From positions 265,310 to 329,309 of the forward strand of contig CAUJHS010000061.1 in NCBI GenBank assembly GCA_963204915.1: a DNA stretch of 64,000 nt. Direction: 5' to 3'. Shown one piece after another: positions 1-11,200 of this stretch. Numbering within the stretch: position 1 is the first letter of the stretch; each line of letters begins with the position of its first letter. The notes beneath the pieces were generated by a model. That model was not told the origin of the DNA and ran no database searches. It saw only the letters and a program-made list of their open reading frames with translations. The DNA is from Planctomycetota bacterium (GTDB taxonomy: Bacteria > Planctomycetota > Planctomycetia > Pirellulales > Pirellulaceae). The translations under genes were made by a program, and so were the position numbers.

Positions 1-27
1 ACGCTGTAAACCACCCAAGAACGCTTC

Positions 28-897
28 CTATGCAACATGGGTCACCTCTTTGGTCTCGACGGTTACGTCTTCCAATTCGGCGAGGATCTTGGCTGCGACG
101 CTTCGGATGTGCTCAAGCGATTGCAGAAGCACCTTGTCGTCGCCGCTCCAGAGCTGGATGTAATCCGAAGCTCGGGTAGAGCATTCGAGCCCCACCGCTC
201 GGCACACGACGTAGGCAACCGCCTCGGCCTCGGTTTCCCGAATCGCCTTGGTGGTCGATTCCCGCCTGTCTCCCCAATGCAGAAGTTCATGAGCCAACTC
301 ATGAACCATCGTGGAGAACATCTGCGGCTTCGGCAGACTCGAGACGACCGAGACCTTGCCGCCTTCGGACATGCCGTTGGCGCCAAAGGGGAGTTCGTCA
401 ACGAATTCGAGCGAGATCCCGTGTGAACGAATCACCTGCTTGAGCCGCGGGATCTTGTCCCCCGGATCGCCGCCCAATGTCGCAAAGTCGGGCAGCTCCT
501 GGCCGTCGGTTTGCGATACGTCGAAGACGTGAACGACTCGGAATCCGTAGAGAACCCGTGAGCTCTCTTTCTTCGCGTCCGTGTCGCTCGACTCCTCCTC
601 AGACTCCTCTGAGGCGTCTTTCTTCTTTCGCTTGCCGAGAAGGGGTGCAAGGATTCCGATTCCCTTCTCCCCTTTCTTCACGTAGCGGCCGAGCTCCTTC
701 CAGCGTTCAAAGCCCGCTACCAGCGTCGCCGTGGGGCGTTGCAGGTAGATAAGCATGCAGTTCCCGAACGAGTACTGGTGGAACTTGGAGAGCGTGTCCA
801 AGTAGGCCAGTAGCTGTTCGCTCTTGCCGTGCTTCAGCGCTTCGGCCAGGTCCTTAAGCGATTGATCGCTCATCGCCAGTGCTTCTTCTCGATTCAT
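28..897 (-). CDS. ArdC-like ssDNA-binding domain plus ImmA/IrrE-type metallopeptidase protein
   Basis: This 289-residue protein has an N-terminal region (about residues 1-85) resembling the ArdC/DUF1738 antirestriction ssDNA-binding domain: a helical start, the segment SFGNCMLIYLQRP and the string GRYVKKGEKGIGILAP. A Lys/Glu/Ser-rich linker follows (about 90-113). The C-terminal half carries a zinc-peptidase motif, H199-E200-L-A-H203, followed by ELLHWGD, as in ImmA/IrrE-like M78 peptidases. I chose the ATG at 897 because AAAGGAGA lies just upstream; the open frame extends further but is low-complexity Arg/Ser. Proteins of this architecture are usually carried by plasmids and integrative elements and are thought to protect incoming DNA from restriction. 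The small gene at 1333-1650 is on the same strand. The family call is firm; the antirestriction role is inference from the family. Confidence 0.85.
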   Translation of the reverse strand: MNREEALAMSDQSLKDLAEALKHGKSEQLLAYLDTLSKFHQYSFGNCMLIYLQRPTATLVAGFERWKELGRYVKKGEKGIGILAPLLGKRKKKDASEESEEESSDTDAKKESSRVLYGFRVVHVFDVSQTDGQELPDFATLGGDPGDKIPRLKQVIRSHGISLEFVDELPFGANGMSEGGKVSVVSSLPKPQMFSTMVHELAHELLHWGDRRESTTKAIRETEAEAVAYVVCRAVGLECSTRASDYIQLWSGDDKVLLQSLEHIRSVAAKILAELEDVTVETKEVTHVA

Positions 898-1332
898 GAT
901 GGTTCTCCTTTCTGGTCGATCCGACGATTCGACCGAACGGGTAAACGTGGAGCCCGTCGGCGGCTCAGAGCGTGAAAAACACGGCAAAAGCAAGGTGGAG
1001 CCTTTGCCCGAAGGGCAAAGCCGCGAGGAGAGGCGCGACCGCAGGGAGCGGCTCGGGGACCTTGCTGCCGTGTTACGCTCAGAAGAGCCGCAGACGAGAC
1101 AAAACAGAAAATGGACAACCGTTGGATGCACGCCACCGGACTCCACCAACGGCTCCCTTAAAGGAGGCGCGTCGATGGAGCCGATTGCGTGGCTCGTCTA
1201 CCCGCAAGCAGCAATGAGAAAGGCGAGAGGTTCGGTGATGCGCTGAACCAAGATGGAAAAAGAGATTCCCTCTCGCACGGATCCGGCCAGGTCCGAAGAC
1301 GGACTTGGCTTACCGACTGTCTGAACCGTTCA
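898..1332. other. Intergenic region with a short hairpin
   Basis: There is no convincing long gene here. A perfect 8-bp stem with a GAA loop, CTTTGCCCGAAGGGCAAAG, lies at 1002-1020. The upstream extension of the neighbouring minus frame is Arg/Ser-rich and not protein-like. Confidence 0.5.
1175..1246 (+). CDS. Possible 23-codon small ORF with a strong ribosome binding site
   Basis: AAAGGAGG at 1160-1167 is followed after 7 bases by ATG at 1175, and the frame stops after 23 codons (MEPIAWLVYPQAAMRKARGS then VMR). The Shine-Dalgarno match and spacing are ideal, which is the only support. It lies opposite the two minus-strand accessory genes. I do not recognise the peptide and chance occurrence is quite possible. 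Confidence 0.2.
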   Translation: MEPIAWLVYPQAAMRKARGSVMR

Positions 1333-1650
1333 TCATTGTGAAGCGGTTCGGGCAGCGCGTTCACGGCGACCGTTTGAGCCTCGGCGAGGTTCTTTCTCTC
1401 GCTCTGTCTCCTGAGTCGCCTCGGTGCGATCGTTCTGTTGGAAGATCCAAGTGTGGGCCATGTCGGCCAACTTGCTCACCAACAGAAGCTCGTCACGACC
1501 GAATGAGTCGCTGGAAGCCCAACCCTCATCGGTCTTATAGATCCGGGAGAAGGTCACTCCGTAGCGTACTCCGGCGTCCGTTTCGTTCCGCCAGATCGCC
1601 GCTTTGACCTTACCCAAGCGCAGCTCGTGAATGGGTTTATCCTGTGCCAT
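1333..1650 (-). CDS. Small conserved hypothetical protein
   Basis: This is a 105-residue protein. Its core (about residues 5-70) has the pattern IHELRLGKVKAAIWRNETDAG, then YGVTFSRIYK, then SFGRDELLLVSKLADMAHTWI, which I associate with a short uncharacterised family seen in planctomycete accessory regions, often near ArdC-type genes. The tail from about residue 72 is charged and Arg-rich and probably disordered. The ATG at 1650 is preceded by AAAGGAA on the minus strand. There is no signal peptide or membrane segment. Function unknown; association with mobile DNA is inferred from the neighbour at 28-897. Confidence 0.75.
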   Translation of the reverse strand: MAQDKPIHELRLGKVKAAIWRNETDAGVRYGVTFSRIYKTDEGWASSDSFGRDELLLVSKLADMAHTWIFQQNDRTEATQETEREKEPRRGSNGRRERAARTASQ

Positions 1651-2409
1651 AGATCGCGTTCCTTTCGTTTCGCGAGAGGACAGAAGAAGAACCGTTCACG
1701 CATCACCGACGATCTCTCGGTCAAGGGACAAGCGTTCCATTCACCGAGAGAAAGCGGGCGTTGGAAGCGTTATGCGCTCAGACGGTTAGGCGAAGCATGC
1801 GCACGAGCCGTTTTGACGTGATTCGTTGCAGGTGGTTCTACGGAACGTATCAGAGGAGTCAGGTCGGATCGCAAACGTTCGAGCCCGAGCAGAAGCGAAG
1901 TGTCGGTAGAATCCCCGGCAAGGAACAGTTACTGGGAACCGGCGCCGAGTGGCGAGACAGGCGATGGCCGGCGTGAGGGGAGCTTACAGCTCACTGCACC
2001 AGGCACGGTCTTCATTGATTCCTGCCTGCGCGGCGTGGCACTCTGACTCCGCTTGGTGAAGCGGAGGCGAGCTCTGCGGGGACGCAACTCACCGAGGAAT
2101 AGCCAAGTCGAAAGGGTCGAAGAGTCTTTCTCTTCGCGCGAGCGGCTGGAGGGGACGTACCAACTCCCCTCCCCGCTCGTCTTTTTCTCCCAGCATGGGA
2201 AGAAGGTTTTGGCTTCGTTGCGGCCAAAGCCACATGGTTTTCCCGCATTTTATTCCGGCCGCTCCCTTCTCTTTGGCTCGACGAGAAGCGAGGCGAGCAC
2301 GAAGGTTCCGCACTAATATTGATCTTCAATGCTGCAAGGCTGAGGGTCATCAAGACCGTTCTTCTCCACAGCCGCTACGAGCGATGTGACGCTATCAAGC
2401 TGGCCATGA
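1651..2409. other. Intergenic region, mostly featureless, containing repeat copy A
   Basis: No gene is supported. An 8-bp inverted repeat CTCTCGGT/ACCGAGAG occurs at about 1713-1749. The right part contains copy A of the dispersed intergenic repeat at 2160-2270. Confidence 0.5.
2160..2270. repeat. Dispersed intergenic repeat, copy A
   Basis: This segment is clearly similar to 4351-4455 and 12818-12918. Shared blocks in order are CTCCCCTCCCCGCTCGTC, then TTTTCTCCCA, then a GAAG-TTTT stretch, then TTGCGGCCAAA, then a GTGGTT/ATGGTTTTC block, then TCCGG. All three copies lie in the same orientation in gaps beside the secreted-protein genes. Function unknown. Confidence 0.75.
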
Positions 2410-4272
2410 TTAAGGTGCTGGCTCGACCGGTCGAAGAAAAGTGTCCACGACCAACGCCCCCAGCGCGCGGCCTGTAGCCAAACCAGCGGAGTTGTCGAAC
2501 TGGAAGTGGATTCCGCCATAGATGCGGCTGCGTCCGGATTCATCGGCGGCTTGGGCAAAACTGGTGAACTGGCGAGTGATGACTTGGCTATCAGCTAAGG
2601 GCCGCTGGCTGAAGCCAGAAAGACTGTCCGATTGAGCGGTGAAGGCCACCTGTGCCCCAAAGAACGCACTGAGCACCGCGTCGGCTGCGCCGCTGAAGGT
2701 GCTGTGGCCGGAGGTGTACGTAGGGAACGGCGGCGTCTTCAGCAGCGGCATCCAGCGGGGATCGGCGGCAGTCAGGTCATTGCCGTCGGTTTCGCCGCGG
2801 CGGATGGCGTCGATCGGCCGCCAGAGATCATAGGCGTATTTGGCGTCCCAGGAGGCAATGCCCGCGTCCGCCAAGGCGATGTTCAGCAGCGCGAACAATC
2901 GGGCGTTTTCCGCAAGCGTCGTCTCGCGCGCCAGGGCCACATCTGCGGCGATCTGGTTCCAATGTCCGGGCGGCGTAAAGGTGCCGCCGCCGTCGGCCCA
3001 GAAGAGTGCAATCTCGGTCTGTTCTGCCGTGCGCTCGGCGCTCGTCAGGCCGCCCAACTGCAGGACCTCGTCCAGGGCGGCGGCGTATTCGGCGCTGTCC
3101 AATGCCGGGGGAGCGGTGGGGCGGAATTGTGCGGGGCTGCTCATGGCAAATGGCGTCACGTGCGGCCATTGCGGCAACAGGGGCGGCAAAAAATCCGGGA
3201 ACGTACGGTTCCAATCTCCCGGCTGACCGCCCGGCGTGTAGGGCGCGATGGCGTCGGCGCCGTCCGCGCTGCGCCATGCCAGCATCGCATCGGCCGCTTG
3301 GCGCCCCACTTCGACGCCCAGCGTTTCCGCGGGACCGTCGGGGACCGTGGCGAGGGCTTCCGCTAACACCGCGTCGAACACTGCCCGTTCATCCGGTTCC
3401 TGGTAAAGCTGCGAAGCGACCTGGTGCGCGGCGGCGGCCGCCGCCGCCACCGGCGACGCGCCGGCGGGCGCGACCAGATCAACATAGTACGGCTGATGGG
3501 TGCGCTCGATCGCGTTTACCGCCTCGTACATGGCCGTATGAACCATCGCCAGATTCCGCGCCGCCCGCGGCGGCTGCGACGGCACGATCCGGTTCGGATA
3601 GGGATCGTTCGACACCATCGTCCAGTCGCGGATCACATTCAGCAGCGAGGCGTTCCAGTCCAGGACCACGTCGCCGTACCGCACCGTCCGCTCGACGGTC
3701 ACGCGCTGCCCAAAGCGGTCCGTTGCTTCTACATTGAGCGTGTTCAGCCCCGGCGACACCTCAATCGTAAATTGATATCGCCCTTGTGCATCGGCAACGG
3801 AAAATAGTTCGATTGCCGCATTGTCGAGGCTCATGTCCTCCAGCGTGGCCGCGACGCGTAGCCGCACCGACGCGCCCGCCATCGTTTGGCCCGCGAGCGT
3901 CACTTGCGGCTCCAGCACCACGCCGTTGCCATTCCTATCGGAGTCGGGACTGAGGGAGGCCGTGAGGGCCGGCGGCTGGATGCCCTCGCGCAGCGCCCGC
4001 ACAATCAGCAGCACATCCAGGATCGTAACCGACTCGCTCCCGTCCACATCGAGGTAAGGCGGCGCTTGCGGCGGCGGGGCAGGCAGCGGGCGGCTTCCAT
4101 CGCGGCGCAGGTCGCTGATGACAGCCTGCACATCCGCCACCGTAACCACGCCCGAATTATCGACATCCAGGGCATTCACGGGATTCCGCCAGCCGCCGGC
4201 CAGCAACCGCCGGTCTTCCAGTTGTTCCAGGCGGCCGTGACGCCTGCGGTGCGGCATGGGTACAATTCGCAT
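2410..4272 (-). CDS. Secreted vanadium-dependent haloperoxidase / PAP2-type phosphatase with LEPR-XLL-like start and dockerin-like repeats
   Basis: This is a 620-residue protein from the ATG at 4272; an upstream start at 4326 is possible. The N-terminus has basic residues followed by LEQLEDRRLLAGGWRNP, a variant of the planctomycete LEPR-XLL motif that marks secreted or surface proteins, and two dockerin-like calcium-binding segments (DVDNSG, DVDGSE, about residues 30-90). The C-terminal half is a vanadium haloperoxidase/PAP2 fold. The three phosphate- or vanadate-binding elements are visible: K-x6-RP with R485-P486 in YDLWRPIDAIR, TSGH with H523, and R583-IYGGI-H589. Whether it halogenates or dephosphorylates cannot be told from sequence. 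It stands alone, with intergenic repeat copies on both sides. Confidence 0.85.
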   Translation of the reverse strand: MRIVPMPHRRRHGRLEQLEDRRLLAGGWRNPVNALDVDNSGVVTVADVQAVISDLRRDGSRPLPAPPPQAPPYLDVDGSESVTILDVLLIVRALREGIQPPALTASLSPDSDRNGNGVVLEPQVTLAGQTMAGASVRLRVAATLEDMSLDNAAIELFSVADAQGRYQFTIEVSPGLNTLNVEATDRFGQRVTVERTVRYGDVVLDWNASLLNVIRDWTMVSNDPYPNRIVPSQPPRAARNLAMVHTAMYEAVNAIERTHQPYYVDLVAPAGASPVAAAAAAAHQVASQLYQEPDERAVFDAVLAEALATVPDGPAETLGVEVGRQAADAMLAWRSADGADAIAPYTPGGQPGDWNRTFPDFLPPLLPQWPHVTPFAMSSPAQFRPTAPPALDSAEYAAALDEVLQLGGLTSAERTAEQTEIALFWADGGGTFTPPGHWNQIAADVALARETTLAENARLFALLNIALADAGIASWDAKYAYDLWRPIDAIRRGETDGNDLTAADPRWMPLLKTPPFPTYTSGHSTFSGAADAVLSAFFGAQVAFTAQSDSLSGFSQRPLADSQVITRQFTSFAQAADESGRSRIYGGIHFQFDNSAGLATGRALGALVVDTFLRPVEPAP

Positions 4273-4350
4273 TGTTTTTCTAAACGCCCCTAGGGAGCGC
4301 CAGCCAACATTATGGGGAACGTGCAACGCCTCGGCGCCGACCGGCCGACG

Positions 4351-4455
4351 CGACCATCTCCCCTCCCCGCTCGTCCTTTTCTCCCAATAGCGAAGAAGTT
4401 TTCGGCTTCTTTGCGGCCAAAACCGCGTGGTTCTCGCGATTTGTCCGGGCCAATC
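4351..4455. repeat. Dispersed intergenic repeat, copy B
   Basis: This is the second copy of the repeat described at 2160-2270, upstream of the haloperoxidase gene. It shares CTCCCCTCCCCGCTCGTC and TTGCGGCCAAA with copy A. Confidence 0.75.
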
Positions 4456-4611
4456 CCCTTTCTAGTTTATGCACGAACAATACCCCAGGTGACGCTCTCC
4501 CGAAGTGAAATTCACTAATTGTGCAGGATCCTTTCGCGCGCAGGCGAACGCCATCGCGCAGAATATCCACGGAAGTAGTCACTATCCCTTCCTCATGCCG
4601 GAAACTTGCGT

Positions 4612-4977
4612 CTATGCCGGCACTCCATGGAAGTACAAAAATGGGCCAAAAGTCAGCGTCGCAGTAATTGCTAAAGCGAGCACCAACGCGCCCGCGATCA
4701 GCCAGGTCGCCTTATTAAATTCCTTGCAACTGAGCAATCGTTCGGAACACCAGCCAGCTTGAGCACCGCAAATCGCTCCAATTACGGCCGAGAGGCCATG
4801 GCACCTCCACGTGTACGTAAGCGCACATAGAATATGCGCTAACCATGCACTAGCGCAAAACGTTGTCCACGCGGTTGAAATCGAAATAATGCGACGAATC
4901 ACGCGCACGTACCTAGACATACGTGTTAAGTACCAGAGTAACACCAGGAGTGCGAGTACAAACATATGCTCCGGCAC
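4612..4977 (-). CDS. Small membrane protein, possible partner of the RHS protein
   Basis: This is a 121-residue hydrophobic protein from a GTG at 4977, with about four likely membrane segments: MFVLALLVLLWYL, IISISTAWTTFCASAWLAHI, LSAVIGAICGAQ and TWLIAGALVLALAITATLTF. The reading frame stays open and protein-like upstream to a TGA at 5062-5064 (GLSQDQIAELKGPASSWLRI and onward), so the true start may be non-standard or lost, or the gene may be 5'-truncated. It lies directly downstream of the RHS gene on the same strand, where immunity genes of polymorphic toxins often sit. No family is recognised; the immunity role is inference. Confidence 0.5.
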   Translation of the reverse strand: MPEHMFVLALLVLLWYLTRMSRYVRVIRRIISISTAWTTFCASAWLAHILCALTYTWRCHGLSAVIGAICGAQAGWCSERLLSCKEFNKATWLIAGALVLALAITATLTFGPFLYFHGVPA

Positions 4978-5215
4978 CCAATTTACCTGCGGGTTTAAGA
5001 TGCGAAGCCAACTTGATGCTGGTCCCTTCAGTTCAGCGATCTGATCCTGTGATAGGCCGTATCAATGGAACGGCACATGCAGTGCGCAGGTTAAACGGCC
5101 TCTAAACGCGCCTCCAAGAGGTTGCTAGGCGATACTCTGCGATCCGAATTCAGGTCGATTCTCCGTTCAACGTCGTCACAGATAAGTGTGCGACGTGTGT
5201 ATTAGCGAAACATAC

Positions 5216-8200
5216 TTATCGTCTACGCTGGGAATTCGGCTGTGGTGTGGGTACCGGGACTGGTACTGGAATTGGACCGGGCGTCGTTGGATTCGGTGCT
5301 GGTGTGAAGATTGGGGTTGGAGGTAGGACAGGTACGAACGTAATTGGCGGATCATTCGCGCGGTCTCGGTCATATTGGTCGGTGGTCTCCCTGCCTTCCC
5401 TCCCCCTTTCCCAAGGTCCGCCCGGATCCCATGGACCAAAATGACGGGGATCCCACCATGGATAATCATTGGGACTTCCTCCGCAGCCTGCGTATGGATG
5501 ATCGGGGCCAACTAAGACGCCGTTGTCATCATAGCAGCATTCTTGCTGGGGCCACGGATTAGGATTCCGTTCGCGAAAACAATCGAAGCCGCAATGGTAG
5601 GTATCTTCGCCCCCACCTATATCTGGGTATGGTTCCCACGTGGTGGAATCTCGCTCACAGTCACGTGGTGTCGTAGGGCAACTTGCGGTTAGGCCAGTCG
5701 GATCAATCCAATAAGTAGGTTGATTGAATACGTAGCGAAGCAGATTCGGTTCAGCCCCAGACACCCGCGTGGGATCCTCGGATAAAAACTGGCCGATGTT
5801 CGATGAGTACCATCGATTGCGGTAATAATATAAATCCAATTCAGCGTCATACTCGCGTGACGTGAATCGAAAACGTGGTAAACTTTCGCTAATCTCGTGG
5901 AGGACATCTCCAAACGAAGAGTATCGGAGGCGGTTTTTCACCATTCCGGCATTATCCGTTTCCTCGCGAATGGAGCCAAGATGATCACCGAGAAGCCACC
6001 CAACTGCACTCATTGAACCGTCTTGAGCAAGGACTTGATCGATTTCGCTGCCGTGCAAAAATCGTTTCTCAATAATCGAAACGTTTGGCCCGCCACCATC
6101 ATCGTCAACAATGTCCAACAGCACATCCTCGCGATCATAGACGTAGTGCGTTAACACTGCATCAATGGCATCTGAGGGGATCGCATCAAGAGATCTGCTG
6201 ATTCGTCGATTAATCACGTCGTAGGTGAAGTTGACTTCCTGCGTCCGGGCTTCGTTTTCGTCCTTGTCGATGACGGCCACCAAGCGGTTGCGGTAGTCCC
6301 ATTGGAATTCGCGAATGATGCTGCGATCGGATTCAGTGTCGGCGATTCGTATCCGGCGGATCATATTGCCTTCGTTGTCGTACTCGTAGTGGTAGTTTCC
6401 GTCGGAGAGGAGGCGGTTTGCGGAACCAGTGTTATACGCGGATCCATGAACGTGCGACTCGATGCGGTTGCCGTTAGCATCGTACTGGTACTGCTCGTCG
6501 GGGCTGTTCGGAGCGGATCGGTTGGCCGAGGTGAGTTGACTACGGTCGTCGAAGCCGTAGTTGGTCATACCGTCCACGTCAGTAATGCGCGTGATGCGAC
6601 GGGCGACATCGTAAACATAGTCATAGAACGCTATGGTACTGCCTTGGGCGGTTTGGTGATCGAGGCGGGTCAGACGGTTCTGGCCGTCGTAGGCGTAGTC
6701 GGTGCCGATCACAAGTTGCGTACCACTTAGATCGGAGTAGCGGTTTATCGCGGTGTATTGACCTAGACGGTTGTAGGTGAAGTTCACTCGCTTGTCGGAG
6801 ATCCCTAGCCCTGATTGCGTTAGTTGCGTAAGTCGGTCGAGGTCATCGTAGGAGTAGCTCGTGAGTGCTCCAGCCGCGCCATCGATCGTATCGGTCACCG
6901 CGACGACGTTTCCAGCGGCGTCATAGGAGTAGTTGAGCACGACGTTCGGCGCACCGGGCGTTCCGGTGTTATCCACCGTCTCGGTGCGATCGCGATTATC
7001 ATATGTGAAAACGAGCCGGCTAAATTGGTCGCTTACCGTGGTGAGGTTGCCGAGCAAGTCGTAGTCATAAGAGATCGTGTTCCCGCCTCCAATCCACGTT
7101 TCAGTACGTAGCCGATTCAAGGCGTCGTAGTCGTAGCGCGTCTCGCGGGAATTCCGGTCGAACTTGTGGGTTAGGTTATTGGCGCCGTCGTATTCGTAGC
7201 GGATGGATTTACCGAGCGGGTCGGTTTCCGCGACGAGCCGATCGCGCGAGTCGTAACCAAAAGCCGTGGTGTTATTGACTGGGTCGGTGAGCGCCGTGAG
7301 ATTGCCATCGACGTCGTACTGAAAGCGAGTGCGGCCCCCATTGGGATCAATGGTATCCATGAGGCGGCTGCGAGCGTCATATCGGTTTCGCGTCGTGTGG
7401 CCGAGTGGATCAATGGTTGCAACCAGATTTCCAGCGAAGTCGTATTCATAGCGCGTAACCGATGGTCCGGCGGGTCCTGCACCATCAGGGTCAGGAGCCG
7501 TCATTTCGATCATACGGCCAACTTCATCGAAGCCGTAGGTCGTAACGACCTCATTTGCATCTTGCAAGGAAACGAGATTGCCCGCGTCATCGTAACCGTA
7601 AGAAGTAACGGGCGATTCCTGGGAGCCGTCGAGCCCATCGGGATCGGCTTGGGTTACAACCCTGAGTCGGTTCATTTGATCATACCGATACTCAGTCCGA
7701 TGCCGATTTTCATCGATCGTGGCGATTACGTTGCCGGCAAGATCGTACTCGTAATCCTGTCGCGCCTCGTCGGCCGTACCTTTCGCGAAGGTGACGGTCA
7801 TGAGCCGTCCCAACAAGTCATAGTCGTAATCCGTAACTCGCTCGAGGGCATCCGTGGTCGTATCGACCTGACCAGACGCGGTGTAGGTGAAGAACGTGTT
7901 GTGGCCTAACGGACGATGGATCGCGCGGATGTTCCCATTGAGCGGGTCGATGTCGAAGGTCGTCGTAAGCTGCCGCTCATCGGTCATTGAGGTGACTTGA
8001 TTGAACGTAGAATCGTAGGTGAACGTTCGCTCAACGGCGTTGGCAGGCGAAGGCGACGCGACGCCGGCGCCCCCGATTCTGCCGAAAGTGGTTCCATTGA
8101 GTCGCGCCACGAGGGATCCGGCGCCGGTCTGCAAATCAATCAAAATCAGCTCGCCGGCCGCGGTAAAACCGTAGACCGTTTCATCAACTCCTACGATCAA

Positions 8201-11200
8201 ACCCAACAGTTCATTGAATCCTAAGTCTCCGATTACGGTCACTGCCGCCGTGGTCGGATCTACCTCGACCAACTTGTCATTTCTAGTGGTCATCAAGAGG
8301 CGGCCATCGGCTGTGAACGCCAGGTCGCCAGCGGCGGCGAATCCATCGAGATTTCCATCTCCAATCACCGTGGTCTGGCCACTCTCCTCATCGATCTGTA
8401 CGAGCGACGTGTTCGCAGCGAATAGTTTGCCGTCCGGCGAAAAAGCTAACGCACTTTGGTCGGGTCCAGTATCGGCAATGAGGGTCGTCTCCCCGGTGCT
8501 CGATATACGATAAAGCCGCCCGGTGTCATCAATGCCGAATAGCTCTCCCGCTGGAGAAACCGCGAGATCGAACATTATGGCTGAGGTAGAGCCGACAAGG
8601 GTGAGTTCGGCGGTAGCCGTATTGATCGTAAACAGGCGTCGCGAGAGATCGTGAACGTAAACCTTGAGTTGATCCTCAGTGAGCAAGTGTTCTTCGATTC
8701 GAGTTGTATTGCCGCGGGCGTCGTGCTCGAAGAAGGCGGCGTTTCCCCGGCCGTCCCGGGATCGGGTTACGAGATGCTGCGAATTGCGCGTCACCGAGGG
8801 CAAGCCGCCAATTGTGTCACGCTGAGAAACGGCTTGGCCGGCGCGATCGTGGCGGGTTTCTACGACACGGCCGTTGCTTTCCACGACTCGGGAGGTCGCA
8901 GAAGGATTTTGACGCACCGGAGGCGCGTTGGCGGGATCAACCGTTGCTTCGGGAGGATATAGGAACGAGGTTTGCGCTGGCTGGATGAGGACCGTGCCGC
9001 CATCTTTACGAGTCGCCTGCGTGACCCGCCCTGCAAAGTCGTAGGAGGTCTCCTCTCGGAAGCCGCGCTTGTCGATTTCGGCGGTAAGACGGTGGGCGTG
9101 GTCGTATTCCCACGTGCGGTCCGTGAAATCGGCATCGCGGACTCCCACTAGGTTGCCGAAATCGTCGTAGAAAAGGTTAGTCGTACGATTGGCGGGGTCG
9201 ATGATTGAAAAAACGCGACCCTCGAGGTTGTAATTGAACCGCGTTTCGAGCCCTACAGGATCAACGATTTTGTCGAGGTTCCCCAGCACATCGTACAGAT
9301 ACTTCGTCTCGTTACCATTGCGATCGCGCATTACCGCAAGCTGGTTTCGTTCATTGAATTCATAGACGGTCTGGTCCTTCGTGGTGCGGCGGAAGACTCC
9401 GCTTGGAAGTTGCTCCAACCGCGAAAAGTCGCCTGGCGGAGATACGTACGTAGCTCCGGGCGATTCAGGGCGCTGGAAGAGCAATTCGCTGCCGTCGCCG
9501 TCGATCAGCAGCACGGAGCCGTCCGAATTGACGACGAGTTCCTGAAGCCCAGCAATTCCCCAACCGCTGCCGAACGGGCTTGCAATGGAGTTCACGTGAA
9601 TGAACTTTCCCTCCATCGTAGGCGCAAAACCGGCAAGGTTGGGCGAGGAGCTCCGAGCAATGCGTGTTTGGACGGCGTAATCGTAGACTCCGCTGGGGAG
9701 ATGGCGAATATCGGCTTGGAGCGCCGCGCGGGCTTCAGGCGCACCTCGGGGAACTTTCCAAAAGTGCTCGCCGCCGACTAGCCCTGGCCGCTGGCCCTGG
9801 AATCCGGGCGCCTGGTACTCGAAGGAGCCAGCCGTAATTGAAAGCCGCGCGATCAGTAGTAGATCATTAAAGCTGGAGGCTGTCTCGCTGTAGCTGAAGT
9901 GGATAATTGGCCGCGGGTCGGCCCGAAGCGAGTCGTAATGTAGCGACACTCCGCGCGAAACGCCTTGCGATTGATAAGTCGCCAAATCGTGCCACTCGCG
10001 AAGCGCGCCGGTGTACGTTTCGACTTGAGAAGTCGCGTCGGTTGTAGCGGGACAACAACCGCAGCCGTCATCGCTGTTGTTATCGTCATCGGGGTTAGGC
10101 GTGGGGCCACTGGGACTAAAATAATGCCAACTCGAATTCCTTATGCCGCCGGAGATGGTGTTGATGTTGCGGCCGTTACCGGTGACTTCTCCCTGCCCCA
10201 CTCGGTCGAACTGTCCCGTGGTTGGATTGATTGACCATAGATCGAGCTTCGTTCGAGGGGCAAAACCATCTCGATTGGGAAGCGTAAGCGGCGCCGGCGC
10301 CGCAAAAACCATTTCACCCGGCTGGATGGTAACAACGATCGCTGGAAACGCATCGGGCGGCAGCGCCGCCGGCGTTCTTTCCGGCGGCACTTCGGTAATG
10401 CTGAGCACGCCGTCGAAGGGCGTGCCTTGCTGATTCATGAGTGTTCCGGCCTCGACGAAAACCGATGCGCCGGGGATCGCGGCCGTGGTGACCAGCGTGT
10501 CCTGCATGGGATTGATTTGCTTCCCGTTGGCGACATCCAGCGGCGGCAGAAAGATCGGCCGCTTAATCACGTTATTCACGCCAAGGAACACCTCGTGCTC
10601 CAGAACCAGCGGCAGCTTTTCGGCGATGAACGGGTACGCCACCGGGCCGGGAAACAGCTCTCCGCGGACTTTCAGCGTGTCGCTCACCAGCGGGCCGGAG
10701 CCGAGATCCAGGGTGAACGAGCCGTCGCCTTGTGTCAGGCCTTGCACTGCCCCGATCTCGACCTGCATTCCCGCCAGCGGGTTCTCGTCGATGTCGAGGA
10801 TCACGCCCGTGAGACGGGTCGTGGTCAGGGGATCAGCATTAACGGTAAGTGTTACGTCTTGGGTAGTTTCGGTCGTTCCGTCGCTAGCGACGAGCGTGAA
10901 CTGGTAGCTTCCGACTTGCTCGGGCGTCGGAGTAAACTCGAGCGTACCGTCGCCGCGAAGCATGCCGGTAGGGAGTGGAGCCGCCGAGCGAATCGCAAAC
11001 GTTACTCCATCGCCGTCTGGATCAGTCGCGGCAATCGGCGTCGAAAGGGTTTGGCCAGGCAAGACCGAGAGCGGTCCGACGGCGCTCAGGACGGGCGGTT
11101 GATTGCTTGGTCCGGCAAGCACTCGGGGCCGGATGGCAAACCGTACGTCGTCTGGGTTGTCGAAGGCGATCTCGACCGGCTGCGATACGCTAGTTGCTCC

